Assembly: GCA_930990665.1 (NCBI GenBank)
Contig: CAKNQN010000004.1
Location: 1 to 64,000, forward strand
Source: an uncultured Clostridia bacterium
GTDB lineage: Bacteria > Bacillota > Clostridia > Christensenellales > Borkfalkiaceae
Reading direction: 5' to 3'
DNA length: 64,000 bases
Within the stretch, counting starts at the first letter, position 1. Every line of letters begins with the position of its first letter. Position numbers and translations under genes: made by a program. Positions 29,672 through 39,903 of the stretch are shown one piece after another. Under the pieces are notes generated by a model. That model made no database searches. It worked only from the letters and a program-made list of their open reading frames with translations, and had not been told where the DNA came from.

Positions 29672-31579
29672 ATGAAATACGGTTTTGTCAAGGTCGCCGC
29701 TGCCACGCCGCGTATCCGCGTGGCAGACGTGCGCTACAACAGCGAAAATATCTGCCGCATGCTCTCGCAAATGCAGGAGGGGGGTGCAGAAGTTGCCGTC
29801 TTTCCAGAACTGTGTCTTTGCGGCTATACCTGCGGCGACCTGTTCGGGCAGGATGTCCTGCTGCGCGCCTGTGCTTCGGCGCTGGAAGAGATCGCCAAAC
29901 TCACCGAAAACAAGCCCCTCCTCGCCTTTGTAGGGGTGCCCTTCGAGATGAACGGCGTGCTGTACAACTGCGCGGCCGCGCTCAATGAAGGGAAGGTGGT
30001 CGCGCTCATCCCCAAACGGCATCTTCCGAACTACGCAGAATTCTACGAAAAGCGGAATTTTCAGCCCTATACGGGCGAAAACACTTTCGTGCCGTTTGCG
30101 GGCGGACGCGTCCCGTTCGGAAACAAAATTTTGTTCCGATGCAAGGGGAATGCGGATCTGACGGTAGCGGCGGAGCTTTGCGAGGATCTGTGGGTCCCGG
30201 CTCCCCCTTCGGTTTCCCATGCCGTTGCGGGGGCGAATATCATCGTCAATCTTTCCGCCAGCGACGAGACGGCGGGCAAAGCGGAATACCGTCGGCTGCT
30301 CGTCTGCGCCCAGTCGGCCAAGACTGTTTCCGGCTATATCTATGCGGATGCGGGCGACGGCGAGTCGACGACGGACATGGCTTTTTCCGGGCACAACATC
30401 ATCTGTGAAAACGGGGAGATTCTCGCCGAGAGCAAGCCGTTTGAAAACGGCATTCTGTACTCGGAGATCGACGTGGCGAAGCTCGCTTTCGAGCGCCGCC
30501 GCATCAACACCTTTTATGACGGCGCCGACCGCGACGGCTATACCGTCGTGGAGTTTGAGGCGGGTTCGGATGCGGAACTTACGCGCACTTTTTCGCCCCA
30601 GCCTTTCGTTCCGGCAGAGAGTTCCGCGCTCGGCGAGCGCTCCGAACTTATCCTTTCCATCCAGACGGCGGGCCTGAAAAAGCGGCTGGAACACACGGGC
30701 GCGGAGAGTGCGGTGATCGGTATTTCCGGCGGGCTTGACAGCGCGCTGGCGCTCCTTGTGACCGTGCGCGCGTTTGCAAAGCTCGGCAAGGATCCCAAAA
30801 AGATCATCGCCGTCACCATGCCCTGCTTCGGCACAACGCAAAAGACGCTGGGAAATTCCCTGCGGCTCATGAAGGAGCTGGGCGTGACGTCGCGACGAGT
30901 GAACATTGCGGGCGCCGTGCGCAGGCATTTCCGCGACATCGGTCACGACGAAGGGGTGCGGAACGCCGCCTATGAAAATGCCCAGGCGCGCACGCGCACG
31001 CTCGTTCTGATGGACATCGCCAACGATGAGAACGGGCTCGTGATCGGCACGGGAGATCTGTCCGAGCTGGCGCTCGGCTGGGCGACGTACAACGGCGATC
31101 ATATGTCCATGTACGGCGTGAACGCATCCGTTCCCAAAACGCTCGTAAAGCACCTCATCCGGCACGAGGCTGTCCGCCTCGGCGGCAGGGTGCAGAAGGT
31201 GCTGGAAGATATCCTCGCCACCGAGATCAGTCCCGAACTTCTCCCGCCCGAAAACGGCGCCATCGCCCAGAAGACGGAGGAGCTCGTGGGGCCGTACGAA
31301 CTGCACGATTTCTACCTGTATTACGCTGTGCGCTGGGGATTTTCTCCTGCCAAAGTGTTCTATCTTGCAAGGCGTGCCTTTGCCGGAAAATACGGGGATG
31401 AAGTGCTGAAAAAGTGGCTGAAAAACTTCTATAAGAGGTTTTTCTCGCAGCAGTTCAAGCGTTCCTGCCTTCCGGACGGCGTGAAGGTAGGTTCCGTTTC
31501 CCTCTCGCCGAGAGGGGACTGGCACATGCCCTCCGATGCCGTCGCAGCGCTGTGGCTGGACGAACTGAATCAACTCTGA
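29672..31579 (+). CDS. nadE: glutamine-dependent NAD+ synthetase
   Basis: N-terminal nitrilase domain (FPELCLCGYTCGDLF, AELCEDLW); IGISGGLDSALALLV and TGDLSELALGWATYNGDHMSMYGVN. Confidence 0.95.
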   Translation: MKYGFVKVAAATPRIRVADVRYNSENICRMLSQMQEGGAEVAVFPELCLCGYTCGDLFGQDVLLRACASALEEIAKLTENKPLLAFVGVPFEMNGVLYNCAAALNEGKVVALIPKRHLPNYAEFYEKRNFQPYTGENTFVPFAGGRVPFGNKILFRCKGNADLTVAAELCEDLWVPAPPSVSHAVAGANIIVNLSASDETAGKAEYRRLLVCAQSAKTVSGYIYADAGDGESTTDMAFSGHNIICENGEILAESKPFENGILYSEIDVAKLAFERRRINTFYDGADRDGYTVVEFEAGSDAELTRTFSPQPFVPAESSALGERSELILSIQTAGLKKRLEHTGAESAVIGISGGLDSALALLVTVRAFAKLGKDPKKIIAVTMPCFGTTQKTLGNSLRLMKELGVTSRRVNIAGAVRRHFRDIGHDEGVRNAAYENAQARTRTLVLMDIANDENGLVIGTGDLSELALGWATYNGDHMSMYGVNASVPKTLVKHLIRHEAVRLGGRVQKVLEDILATEISPELLPPENGAIAQKTEELVGPYELHDFYLYYAVRWGFSPAKVFYLARRAFAGKYGDEVLKKWLKNFYKRFFSQQFKRSCLPDGVKVGSVSLSPRGDWHMPSDAVAALWLDELNQL

Positions 31580-31587
31580 CGCAAGGG

Positions 31588-31622
31588 GTTTCGGCCGATG
31601 ATTATCGGCCGAAACTTTTTTC
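31588..31622 (+). terminator. nadE terminator
   Basis: GTTTCGGCCGAT-GATT-ATCGGCCGAAAC then TTTTTTC. Confidence 0.9.
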
Positions 31623-31652
31623 TTTTTGGCGGGTGAAGTTGCCATTCAGCCA

Positions 31653-31681
31653 TTGACTTTCCCGCCGAAATCGTGTATAAT
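31653..31681 (+). promoter_or_regulatory. rny promoter
   Basis: TTGACT - 17 nt - TATAAT. Confidence 0.85.
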
Positions 31682-31760
31682 TGAATAGGTATAAATAGGG
31701 GAAAGCGACTATCCGCTTTTTGACGATTTATATTACAGTTTATCTTACAGGAGGCTTTGT

Positions 31761-33374
31761 ATGTTTTCACCGAACCTGAGCTCCCTGTTTCTTGCAAGCA
31801 CGGCGCCGCTTTGGGTGGCGATCGTTCTTGCCGTCGCTATTGTGGCAGTCGGTGCAGCCGCTTTTTTTGCAGGGTCTTATCTTCGCAGCAAGATCACGGC
31901 AAAAAAAATCGGCGAAGTCGATCAAAGGATCAAAGTAATGCTCGAAGAGGCGGAAGCCGAGAGTAAAGCATTAAAAAAAGAAGCTATTTTAGAGGCTAAG
32001 GAACAGGACTTAAAACTGCGCAACGAGTTTGAGCGCGAATCGAAAGAAAAGAAGGCAGAACTTGCTCGCGCCGAACAGCGCATCATGCAGAAAGAGGACA
32101 ACATCGACAAGAAAGAGGATGCTCTGCAAAAGAAATCCGAATCGCTCGAACAGCAGCAAAAGAATCTGCAGCGCAAGGAAGAAGAGATCAAAAAGACGCA
32201 GGAAAAGATCAATCACCAGCATGATCTGATGATCCAGGAGCTGGAAAAAGTGGCCCAGCTCACCCGTGAAGAGGCGAAAAAACTTCTCACCGAGAACATC
32301 CTCGACGAGACCCGCCATGATGTGGCCGTGCAGGTGCGCAACATCGAGCAGGAAGCCAAGGACGAGGCGGACATGAACGCCAAGAAGATCATCAGCCTCG
32401 CCATTCAGCGCTGCGCGAGCGACCATGCTTCCGAGATCACCGTATCCGTTGTACCTCTTCCGAACGACGACATGAAGGCGCGCATCATCGGCCGCGAGGG
32501 CCGCAACATCCGCGCTCTCGAAAACGCCACGGGCATCGAGCTGATCATCGACGATACGCCCGAAGTGGTCATCCTCTCCGGATTCGACCCCGTGCGCAGG
32601 GAAGTGGCGCGCCTCGCCCTCGAAAGGTTGATCAGCGACGGCCGCATCCACCCCGCCCGCATCGAAGAGACGGTGGAGAAAGTCAAAAAAGAGCTCGACC
32701 AGCAGATCAAGGAAAACGGCGAAGCGGCGATGTTCGAAGTGGGCATCTTCGGTCTGCATCCCGAACTGATCAAGCTGCTCGGCAGACTCAAATACCGCAC
32801 GAGCTACGGTCAGAATGTGTACAAGCACTCCATCGAAGTGGCGCAGCTTGCCGGCATGATGGCGGCGGAACTGGGACTGGACGTCAACCTCGCAAAGCGT
32901 GCGGGACTTTTGCACGACATCGGCAAGGCCGTCGACCACGAGCAGGAGGGCACGCACATCCAGATCGGTGCCGATCTCGCCAAAAAGTACAAGGAAAGCA
33001 ACAACGTCATCAACGCCATCATGGCACACCACGGCGACGTGGAACCCAAGACGGTGGAGGCCGTCCTCGTGCAGGCGGCAGACGCCATTTCGGGCGCAAG
33101 GCCGGGTGCAAGGCGCGAGACGAGCACCAATTACGTGAAGCGCCTCGAGCAGCTTGAAACGATCGCTTCTTCCTTCAAGGGAGTCGACAAGAGCTATGCG
33201 ATCCAGGCCGGCCGCGAAGTGCGCGTGATCGTAAAGCCGGAGCAGATCGACGACGCGCAGACGCTCTTCCTCGCCAAAGATATTGCCAAAAAGATCGAAC
33301 AGGAACTCGAATATCCCGGACAGATCAAAGTCAATGTCATCCGCGAATTCCGCGGCGTTGAATACGCGAAGTAA
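31761..33374 (+). CDS. rny: ribonuclease Y
   Basis: N-terminal TM, long coiled coil, KH domain ([31 protein letters not shown]), HD domain ([14 protein letters not shown]). Confidence 0.97.
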   Translation: MFSPNLSSLFLASTAPLWVAIVLAVAIVAVGAAAFFAGSYLRSKITAKKIGEVDQRIKVMLEEAEAESKALKKEAILEAKEQDLKLRNEFERESKEKKAELARAEQRIMQKEDNIDKKEDALQKKSESLEQQQKNLQRKEEEIKKTQEKINHQHDLMIQELEKVAQLTREEAKKLLTENILDETRHDVAVQVRNIEQEAKDEADMNAKKIISLAIQRCASDHASEITVSVVPLPNDDMKARIIGREGRNIRALENATGIELIIDDTPEVVILSGFDPVRREVARLALERLISDGRIHPARIEETVEKVKKELDQQIKENGEAAMFEVGIFGLHPELIKLLGRLKYRTSYGQNVYKHSIEVAQLAGMMAAELGLDVNLAKRAGLLHDIGKAVDHEQEGTHIQIGADLAKKYKESNNVINAIMAHHGDVEPKTVEAVLVQAADAISGARPGARRETSTNYVKRLEQLETIASSFKGVDKSYAIQAGREVRVIVKPEQIDDAQTLFLAKDIAKKIEQELEYPGQIKVNVIREFRGVEYAK

Positions 33375-33376
33375 AG

Positions 33377-33421
33377 AGCATTTGCGGGGAGCGGGAAGTT
33401 TTCCGCTCCCTTATGCTTTTG
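33377..33421 (+). terminator. rny terminator
   Basis: GGGAGCGG/CCGCTCCC core with outer AGCAT/ATGCT and TTTT. Confidence 0.75.
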
Positions 33422-33497
33422 GGAATATCGATTCGGTTTTACGGCGGGGCAAACAATAACCGCCCTGCGTAAAAATATATCTTGGGAGGGAAAGGTC

Positions 33498-34007
33498 ATG
33501 AAAAAGAAAATTTTAGCGGTCATTTTGAGCATTTTTGCGGCGGTTTTGCTGGTCGGCGCTTTTGCCGGATGCAGTGACGATACGCAAGCGACAGACGCCG
33601 GAACAAGCACTACGGCGAGCGTAACATTGAATAAAAAGTATATCGAAGTATATGATATCAGCGAGCCGGAAAGCGAGCAGACATATTTTATTTTCACTTC
33701 TGACGATACGGGCTTGTATCATTACTTCAATTCTGTTGAATATCCCTCAGGAGGGGGAACCGTCAACTCCTATTCCGTTCATTTTCGCTATAAAATCGTG
33801 GGAGAAAAGTTATTTTGTTTTTACGATTCAGCAGAATATGACCCGGCTCATAACGGCGACGATGTCCGTACTGATTGGAGTTGGGAATTTGAAATTTACT
33901 GCGACGATTTTCTTATGCAGAGATCGTGGGGTTCATCCGGGGATAATATTTATTATTATTTCAACGAAGATTATTTGAAAAACGAGATCCCCAATTTCGG
34001 CAAATAA
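33498..34007 (+). CDS. small putative lipoprotein, unknown function
   Basis: MKKKILAVILSIFAAVLLVGAFAGC signal peptide/lipobox-like; GGGAGGG SD before ATG. Confidence 0.75.
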   Translation: MKKKILAVILSIFAAVLLVGAFAGCSDDTQATDAGTSTTASVTLNKKYIEVYDISEPESEQTYFIFTSDDTGLYHYFNSVEYPSGGGTVNSYSVHFRYKIVGEKLFCFYDSAEYDPAHNGDDVRTDWSWEFEIYCDDFLMQRSWGSSGDNIYYYFNEDYLKNEIPNFGK

Positions 34008-34061
34008 GACGGTTTTCGGTGCGAAAAGTGCGCCATACGACGGAAAAGTGTGACAAAATTC

Positions 34062-34090
34062 TTTACATCTCCGCGCGCGCATGTTATAAT
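34062..34090 (+). promoter_or_regulatory. promoter of ydbC-like gene
   Basis: TTTACA - 17 nt - TATAAT. Confidence 0.8.
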
Positions 34091-34120
34091 AGATTATATC
34101 AAATGCGGAGGCATTTAATT

Positions 34121-34342
34121 ATGGCGGAACTCAAATATGAAATCACCGAAAAACTGGGCGTTCTCGGCGAAACGGGCAACGGCTGGGCGAAGGAACTCAA
34201 TCTTGTAAGCTGGAGCGAGCGCGAGCCCGTTTACGATATCCGCACCTGGAACGAGGGGCACGACCGTATGGGCAAGGGCATCACGTTTACTTTGGACGAG
34301 ATCAAGTCGCTCAAAGACCTGCTCAACAAACTCGACATTTAA
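34121..34342 (+). CDS. YdbC/PC4-family transcriptional coactivator-like ssDNA-binding protein
   Basis: KYEITEKLGVLGETGNGWAKELNLVSWSEREPVYDIRTWNEGHDRMGKGITFTLDE. Confidence 0.85.
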   Translation: MAELKYEITEKLGVLGETGNGWAKELNLVSWSEREPVYDIRTWNEGHDRMGKGITFTLDEIKSLKDLLNKLDI

Positions 34343-34399
34343 TGCGGAAAAGCGGCTGCGATACGGCCGTTTTTTCTTGTGGAAGGAAAGGAGAATACC

Positions 34400-35836
34400 A
34401 TGGCAGATACGAGCGTTTACGAAAACCCGCTGCTCACGCGCTACGCGAGCAGAGAAATGGCGGAAAACTTTTCCGACGATAAAAAATTCCGTCTCTGGCG
34501 CCGGCTTTGGATCGCGCTGGCAGAATCGGAAAAAGAGATGGGCCTGCCCATCACCGACGAGCAGATCGCGGATCTGAAAAAATACGCGAACGACATCAAT
34601 TATGACGTCGCCCGCCGCTTCGAGCATGAAGTGCGGCACGACGTGATGGCGCACGTCAAAGCATACGGCGAGCAGGCCAAAAAGGCAAAGGGGATCATCC
34701 ACCTCGGCGCCACCTCCTGTTATGTGACGGACAATGCGGAGGTCATCGTCATCGACGACGCGCTGAACATCGTCATGAAAAAGCTCGTCAACGTGATGGA
34801 CAAGCTCAAAGCCTTTGCGCTTCGCTACCGTTCGCTGCCGACGCTGGGGTTCACACATCTGCAGCCGGCACAGCTGACGACCGTCGGCAAGCGCGCGACC
34901 TTGTGGCTTTCCGATCTGGAAATGGACTATATCGACCTCGTGCATCTCAAAGACACCGTCAAACTGCGCGGCGTCAAGGGCACGACGGGCACGCAGGCGA
35001 GCTTTTTGGACCTGTTTGACGGCGACGGGGAAAAGGTGAAAGAGCTGGAAAAGAAAGTCGTCGCCAAAATGGGGTATTCGAAGGTATACGGCGTGACGGG
35101 GCAGACCTATCCCCGCAAATTCGATTACAACGTGCTGTGCGTTCTCTCGCAGATCGCGCAGAGCGCCTACCGTTTCTCCAACGATATCCGCCTTCTTCAG
35201 CACATGAAAGAGATCGAAGAGCCGTTTGAAAAGAGCCAGATCGGTTCTTCGGCCATGGCCTACAAGCGCAACCCGATGCGCAGCGAACGCATGGGTTCTT
35301 TGGCGCGCTATGTATTGAGTCTGCCGATGAATGCGGCCGTTACGGCGTCCACGCAGTGGTTCGAGCGCACGCTCGACGATTCTGCCAACAAGCGCATCGT
35401 CATCGCGCAGGCGTTTCTGACCATCGACGCCGTGCTGAATCTCTATATGAATGTTGCCGAAAATCTCGTCGTCTATGAAAAGGTCATCGCCAAACATATC
35501 GCGGCGGAGCTTCCCTTCATGGCGACGGAAAACATCATCATGGAATGCGTCAAGGCTGGCGGAGACAGGCAGGAACTGCACGAGCGCATCCGCGTTCTTT
35601 CCATGCAGGCAGGGAAGGTGGTCAAGGAAGAGGGCGGAGACAACGACCTCGTCGCGCGCATTAAAAAAGACGAGATGTTCCGCGCCGTCTGGGATAAACT
35701 GGACGAGATGCTCGACGCGAAAAAGTTTATCGGCCGCAGCGCAGAGCAGGTCACGGAGTTTATTTCCGCGGAGATCGACCCCATCCTCGCCGCACACGCT
35801 GCAGAGCTCGGCGAAAAGGGCGAGGTGGACGTCTGA
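34400..35836 (+). CDS. purB: adenylosuccinate lyase
   Basis: HDVMAHVKAYGEQAKKAKGIIHLGATSCYVTDNAE, GSSAMAYKRNPMRSERM. Confidence 0.95.
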   Translation: MADTSVYENPLLTRYASREMAENFSDDKKFRLWRRLWIALAESEKEMGLPITDEQIADLKKYANDINYDVARRFEHEVRHDVMAHVKAYGEQAKKAKGIIHLGATSCYVTDNAEVIVIDDALNIVMKKLVNVMDKLKAFALRYRSLPTLGFTHLQPAQLTTVGKRATLWLSDLEMDYIDLVHLKDTVKLRGVKGTTGTQASFLDLFDGDGEKVKELEKKVVAKMGYSKVYGVTGQTYPRKFDYNVLCVLSQIAQSAYRFSNDIRLLQHMKEIEEPFEKSQIGSSAMAYKRNPMRSERMGSLARYVLSLPMNAAVTASTQWFERTLDDSANKRIVIAQAFLTIDAVLNLYMNVAENLVVYEKVIAKHIAAELPFMATENIIMECVKAGGDRQELHERIRVLSMQAGKVVKEEGGDNDLVARIKKDEMFRAVWDKLDEMLDAKKFIGRSAEQVTEFISAEIDPILAAHAAELGEKGEVDV

Positions 35837-35949
35837 CAAAAAACTTTTTTCAGACGATCAAAAACATCTGAATTTCCGGGAAAACGGCGCAGGAACATTT
35901 TCGGCGCGGTATTCCGGCAAAATACCCAACGGCGGAAGGCGCAATTTGT

Positions 35950-35979
35950 TTGACAGCGGCCCGCCGTTTGTTTTATAAT
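35950..35979 (+). promoter_or_regulatory. promoter of SUF/SMS-like locus
   Basis: TTGACA - 18 nt - TATAAT. Confidence 0.85.
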
Positions 35980-36035
35980 TTCCCCAAAAAAAGCAGATAC
36001 TGAAGAACGGCGCCGCGGCGCCGGGGAGAAAACAG

Positions 36036-36752
36036 ATGCTGGAACTTAAACAGATCGGATATACGGTAAAAGACGAAACGGGAAAAAAGCAGGATATCTT
36101 AAAAGGCGTGAATCTCACGTTCGGAAAGGGAATCTCGGTGATCACGGGCCCGAACGGAAGCGGCAAATCCACCCTCATCAAAATTCTGATGGGGTTTGAA
36201 AAGCCCACTTCCGGAAGCATTCTCTTCGACGGCGAAGACATCACGGGGATGTCCGTGACCGACCGTGCGCGCAAAGGCTTTACGATCGCTTTCCAGCAGC
36301 CGGTACGGTTCAAGGGCATCACGGTAAAAAAACTCTTAGAACTCGCCTGCGGGACAAAGCTGGACACGGACGGGATGTGCGAATGTCTTTCCGCCGTGGG
36401 ACTGTGCGCACGGAATTATATCGATCGCCCGGTCGACGGCACCCTTTCGGGCGGGGAGCTCAAACGCATCGAGCTCGCCTCTGCGATCGCCAAGGGCGGA
36501 GAGGTGTTTTTGCTGGATGAGCCGGAGGCGGGGATCGACCTGTGGAGCTTTGAAGACCTTGTAAAGGTGTTCCGGAAGCTGCACGACAAGATCGTGATCA
36601 TCGTCAGCCATCAGCAGCGCATTCTCGAAACGGCCGACCAGATCGTGCTTTTCGAAAATGACAAAGTGATCACTGCGGGCAGAAAAGAGGAAATGTTTGA
36701 AAAACTTTCGCAGGGACGTCCTCTTTGCTGGCGCATCGGACAGGAGAATTGA
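36036..36752 (+). CDS. SufC/SmsC-like ABC ATPase
   Basis: ITGPNGSGKSTLIKILMG, LSGGELKRIELASAIAKGGEVFLLDEPEAGIDLWSFEDL. Confidence 0.9.
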   Translation: MLELKQIGYTVKDETGKKQDILKGVNLTFGKGISVITGPNGSGKSTLIKILMGFEKPTSGSILFDGEDITGMSVTDRARKGFTIAFQQPVRFKGITVKKLLELACGTKLDTDGMCECLSAVGLCARNYIDRPVDGTLSGGELKRIELASAIAKGGEVFLLDEPEAGIDLWSFEDLVKVFRKLHDKIVIIVSHQQRILETADQIVLFENDKVITAGRKEEMFEKLSQGRPLCWRIGQEN

Positions 36753-36755
36753 ACT

Positions 36756-37673
36756 ATGGACAAGATCGACGAAGAATTGCTGGAAACCATAGCGGATCTG
36801 CACGGCGTGCCGGAAGGCAGCTTCAACATCCGCAAGAACGGGAAACTGCTTGCGCGCAATTCGGACAGCGACGTGGAGATCGTTTCCAAAAAGGATAAAG
36901 ACGGAATCGATATCATTGTAAAACCGGGCGTGAAAGGGAAGTCCGTGCACATCCCCGTGCTTTTGACGGTGGGGGACTTTCAGGACCTCGTCTACAATGA
37001 CTTTTATATCGGCGAAAATGCGGACGTGACCATCATCGCCGGGTGCGGCATTCACAACGACACTTGCGGCGACGCGGTGCACGACGGCATCCACACCTTC
37101 CATCTGGAAAAAAATGCGAAGGTGCGGTATGTAGAGCGGCACTATGCGAACGGAGACGGGTCGGGTAAAAAAGAATTTATGCCGGTGACCAAGATCTTTC
37201 TCAAAGAGCGTTCCTCCTTTACGATGGAGTCGACGCAGCTGGGCGGCGTGACCTATACCGACCGCAAGACGTTTGCGACCGTCGGCAAAGACGCGCAGCT
37301 GATCGTCAAAGAGAAGATCCTCACTGACGGTGACGAGCGTGCGATCACCGATTTCAAGGTAAATCTGCGCGGGAAAAACAGCCGTGCGGACATCGTCAGC
37401 CGCAGCGTTGCCCGCGGAAAGTCGACGCAGGATTTCCACTCGAACATGATCGGCAAGAACGAATGTTTCGGGCACGTGGAGTGCGACGGCATCGTGCTCG
37501 ATTCCGCGCGCATCATTTCCGTTCCCAAGATCGACGCTGTCAGCCCCGAAGCGAGCCTCGTGCACGAGGCGGCGGTCGGCAAGATCGCGGGCGAACAGCT
37601 TTTGAAACTCATGAGCCTCGGCCTTACTGAACAGGAGGCCGAAGACGCCATCATCAAAGGATTTCTGCATTGA
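36756..37673 (+). CDS. SufB/SufD family Fe-S assembly protein (short, SmsB-like)
   Basis: AGCGIHNDTC, GKNECFGHVECDGIVLD, VHEAAVGKIAGEQLLKLMSLGLTEQEAEDAIIKGFL. Confidence 0.9.
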   Translation: MDKIDEELLETIADLHGVPEGSFNIRKNGKLLARNSDSDVEIVSKKDKDGIDIIVKPGVKGKSVHIPVLLTVGDFQDLVYNDFYIGENADVTIIAGCGIHNDTCGDAVHDGIHTFHLEKNAKVRYVERHYANGDGSGKKEFMPVTKIFLKERSSFTMESTQLGGVTYTDRKTFATVGKDAQLIVKEKILTDGDERAITDFKVNLRGKNSRADIVSRSVARGKSTQDFHSNMIGKNECFGHVECDGIVLDSARIISVPKIDAVSPEASLVHEAAVGKIAGEQLLKLMSLGLTEQEAEDAIIKGFLH

Positions 37674-37691
37674 TCGGATTCATTCCGTTAC

Positions 37692-37724
37692 AGAAGCGCC
37701 CGGCCTTGTGCCGGGCGCTTCTTT
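37692..37724 (+). terminator. terminator of SUF/SMS-like locus
   Basis: AGAAGCGCCCGGC-CTTGT-GCCGGGCGCTTCT then TTTA. Confidence 0.88.
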
Positions 37725-38066
37725 TATCGGAGAAAGGCGGCTTGGTCTGTATTATGCAATAGACGGTGAAAAAGTGATTGGCGCGGACACATGGAAAAGC
37801 GAAGTCGGTGCAAAGAGAAGCAAGGCGCGTCGGAGGTGAATAAACAGGCATAGGACGAAGGGGCGAAAAGACGGAGAAAAGGCAGGCAGGGGCGAAAAGG
37901 AAAAAGCGAACGCGGCAGGCAAGAAAAAAGGCAAACAAATTGGCTTGAAGTAAAAACCGAGGCGGCAGGAGGCGGCAGGGGCACGGGGGAGGTTCGGGCA
38001 TATCGTGCACGTGCGGCAAGGCTGTGGCATAGGATGGTATGAGGGTACTTTACGGAGGATAAAATT

Positions 38067-38849
38067 TTGCAGCCGCTCATGCAGTTGCCGCTTTGGGTTC
38101 AGGCGGCGCTCGCCACTTGCTTTACCTGGTTTATGACGGCGCTCGGCGCGTCGTTTGTTTTTTTATCGAAGAGATTTTCTTCCCGCACGGTCAATGCGAT
38201 GCAGGGAACAGCCGCGGGAATCATGATCGCCGCGAGCTTTTTCTCACTTCTGCTTCCGGCCATGACCAGGCTGGAAAGCGGTGAAAGCGATGCTTTTGCC
38301 GCACTCGTGCTGTCGGTCGGTTTTCTGGCGGGCGGGGCGTTCATCGTCCTGTCCGATTTTGTCATGTCGCGCGTCCCGTCGTTTGCCGAAGGAAAGAAAC
38401 GGGGAGGATTCCTCACGTTCGCCGCGATGACCCTGCACAACATCCCCGAAGGCTTCGCCGTCGGCGTCGCGTTCGGCTCGCTCACGGGCAGCTATTCCGA
38501 CTGGATCGCCGCCGTCATGCTGGCCGTTGGCATCGGGATACAGAACTTTCCCGAAGGACTTTGCGTCGCCGTACCGCTCCGCAGAAACGGGTTTTCGGCG
38601 GCACGGGCATTCTTCTACGGTCAGTTTTCGGGGATCGTCGAGATCTTCGCCGGCGTGGCAGGAGCGGCGGCGGTGGGGCTCATCTCCTCGCTTTTGCCCT
38701 GGGCGCTCTCCTTTTCGGCGGGCGCGATGGTGGCGGTGTGCTGCGCGGAGCTCATCCCGCCCTGCGTGGCGGAAGGGAAGACATCCGCCGTCTGCGGCGT
38801 CACCTTCGGCTTTGTACTCATGATGTTTCTCGACGTACTGCTGGGATAA
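38067..38849 (+). CDS. ZIP family metal transporter (ZupT-like)
   Basis: MTLHNIPEGFAVGVAFG and VGIGIQNFPEGLCVAVPL metal-binding TM motifs. Confidence 0.92.
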   Translation: MQPLMQLPLWVQAALATCFTWFMTALGASFVFLSKRFSSRTVNAMQGTAAGIMIAASFFSLLLPAMTRLESGESDAFAALVLSVGFLAGGAFIVLSDFVMSRVPSFAEGKKRGGFLTFAAMTLHNIPEGFAVGVAFGSLTGSYSDWIAAVMLAVGIGIQNFPEGLCVAVPLRRNGFSAARAFFYGQFSGIVEIFAGVAGAAAVGLISSLLPWALSFSAGAMVAVCCAELIPPCVAEGKTSAVCGVTFGFVLMMFLDVLLG

Positions 38850-38854
38850 AGTTC

Positions 38855-38965
38855 TTTTGCGCGTAGAAAACCCGACGCATTTTTCGGATAAAAATTTTCT
38901 CGCGCGTAGAAAACTCGGCGCACTGCTCGTATAAAAAATTTTTCCGCGCGTATAAAAAGGGAAGG
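38855..38965. repeat. degenerate about 43-44-bp tandem repeat (2.5 units) between ZIP and SDR genes
   Basis: GCGCGTAGAAAAC at 38859 and 38902, GCGCGTATAAAAA at 38946, each unit ending in ...ATAAAAA. Confidence 0.85.
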
Positions 38966-38984
38966 TTCCGGCAATAACTTCGGC

Positions 38985-39848
38985 ATGGAAACTTCCGAAA
39001 AGACGAAAAAAAGCGCCTCCGAACAGGACAGCGCGGAAAAACAGCGCGCAGAGCGCGCCAGAAAGACGGTGATCGTCGTCGGGGCATCGTCGGGCATCGG
39101 TTACGAAACGGCGCTGCGCCTGGTAGGCAGAGGGTATTCCGTCGTGAACATTTCCCGCACGCCCTGCGGGCTGGAGCGGGTGAAAAACTACGCGGCGGAC
39201 GTGACCGTCGGCGATACGCTCGGAAAGGCGGTCAAGAGCATCGCGGCCGAAGCGGAGTATATCTGCGGGCTTGTCTATTGCCCGGGGTATTCGATGGCCG
39301 CCCCGATCGAGTATGCGGACGAAAAGGACTACCGCTATCTCTTTGAAGTCAATTATTTCGGCGCGCTGCGCGCCATCCGCGCCGTGGCTCCCTATCTGAA
39401 AAAGCGGGGCGGGAAGATCATTCTCGTCAGCTCCATGGGCGGAACCTTTCCTGTCGCGTTCGACAGCTTTTACAGCAGTTCGAAAGCGGCGGTCGATATG
39501 CTCGTAAAGGGGGCCGCGATCGAGCTCGGGCCGTACAATATCCGCGTCTGTTCCGCACAGCCCGGCGGGACCTCCACCGGCTTTACTTTCAAGCGGAAGA
39601 TCTACGCGGACGAGGACAACCGCGAATATGCCGCCAAAGTCAAGCGCGCGGCTGCCGCTCTCGCCAATATGGAGCAGGGTGGCATGAGTGCGGGGGAGGT
39701 GGCAAATTCCATCGCAGACGCTTTCTGCGAGAAAAATCCGCCCCTTTTGCTGCAATGCGGCGGCTGGAACAAATTTTATGCCGTCGCCAAACGCATCCTG
39801 CCGGAAAAAGCGACCCAATACATCAACCGGAAACGCTATAAGCAGTGA
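38985..39848 (+). CDS. SDR-family oxidoreductase
   Basis: VIVVGASSGIGYETALRLVGRG; FYSSSKAAVDML (YxxxK-type). Confidence 0.9.
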   Translation: METSEKTKKSASEQDSAEKQRAERARKTVIVVGASSGIGYETALRLVGRGYSVVNISRTPCGLERVKNYAADVTVGDTLGKAVKSIAAEAEYICGLVYCPGYSMAAPIEYADEKDYRYLFEVNYFGALRAIRAVAPYLKKRGGKIILVSSMGGTFPVAFDSFYSSSKAAVDMLVKGAAIELGPYNIRVCSAQPGGTSTGFTFKRKIYADEDNREYAAKVKRAAAALANMEQGGMSAGEVANSIADAFCEKNPPLLLQCGGWNKFYAVAKRILPEKATQYINRKRYKQ

Positions 39849-39903
39849 TGTTTGCGCGGTCCGCATACGCCGGCCGCAGGACAAGAAAAAATTGTTTTCG
39901 TGC

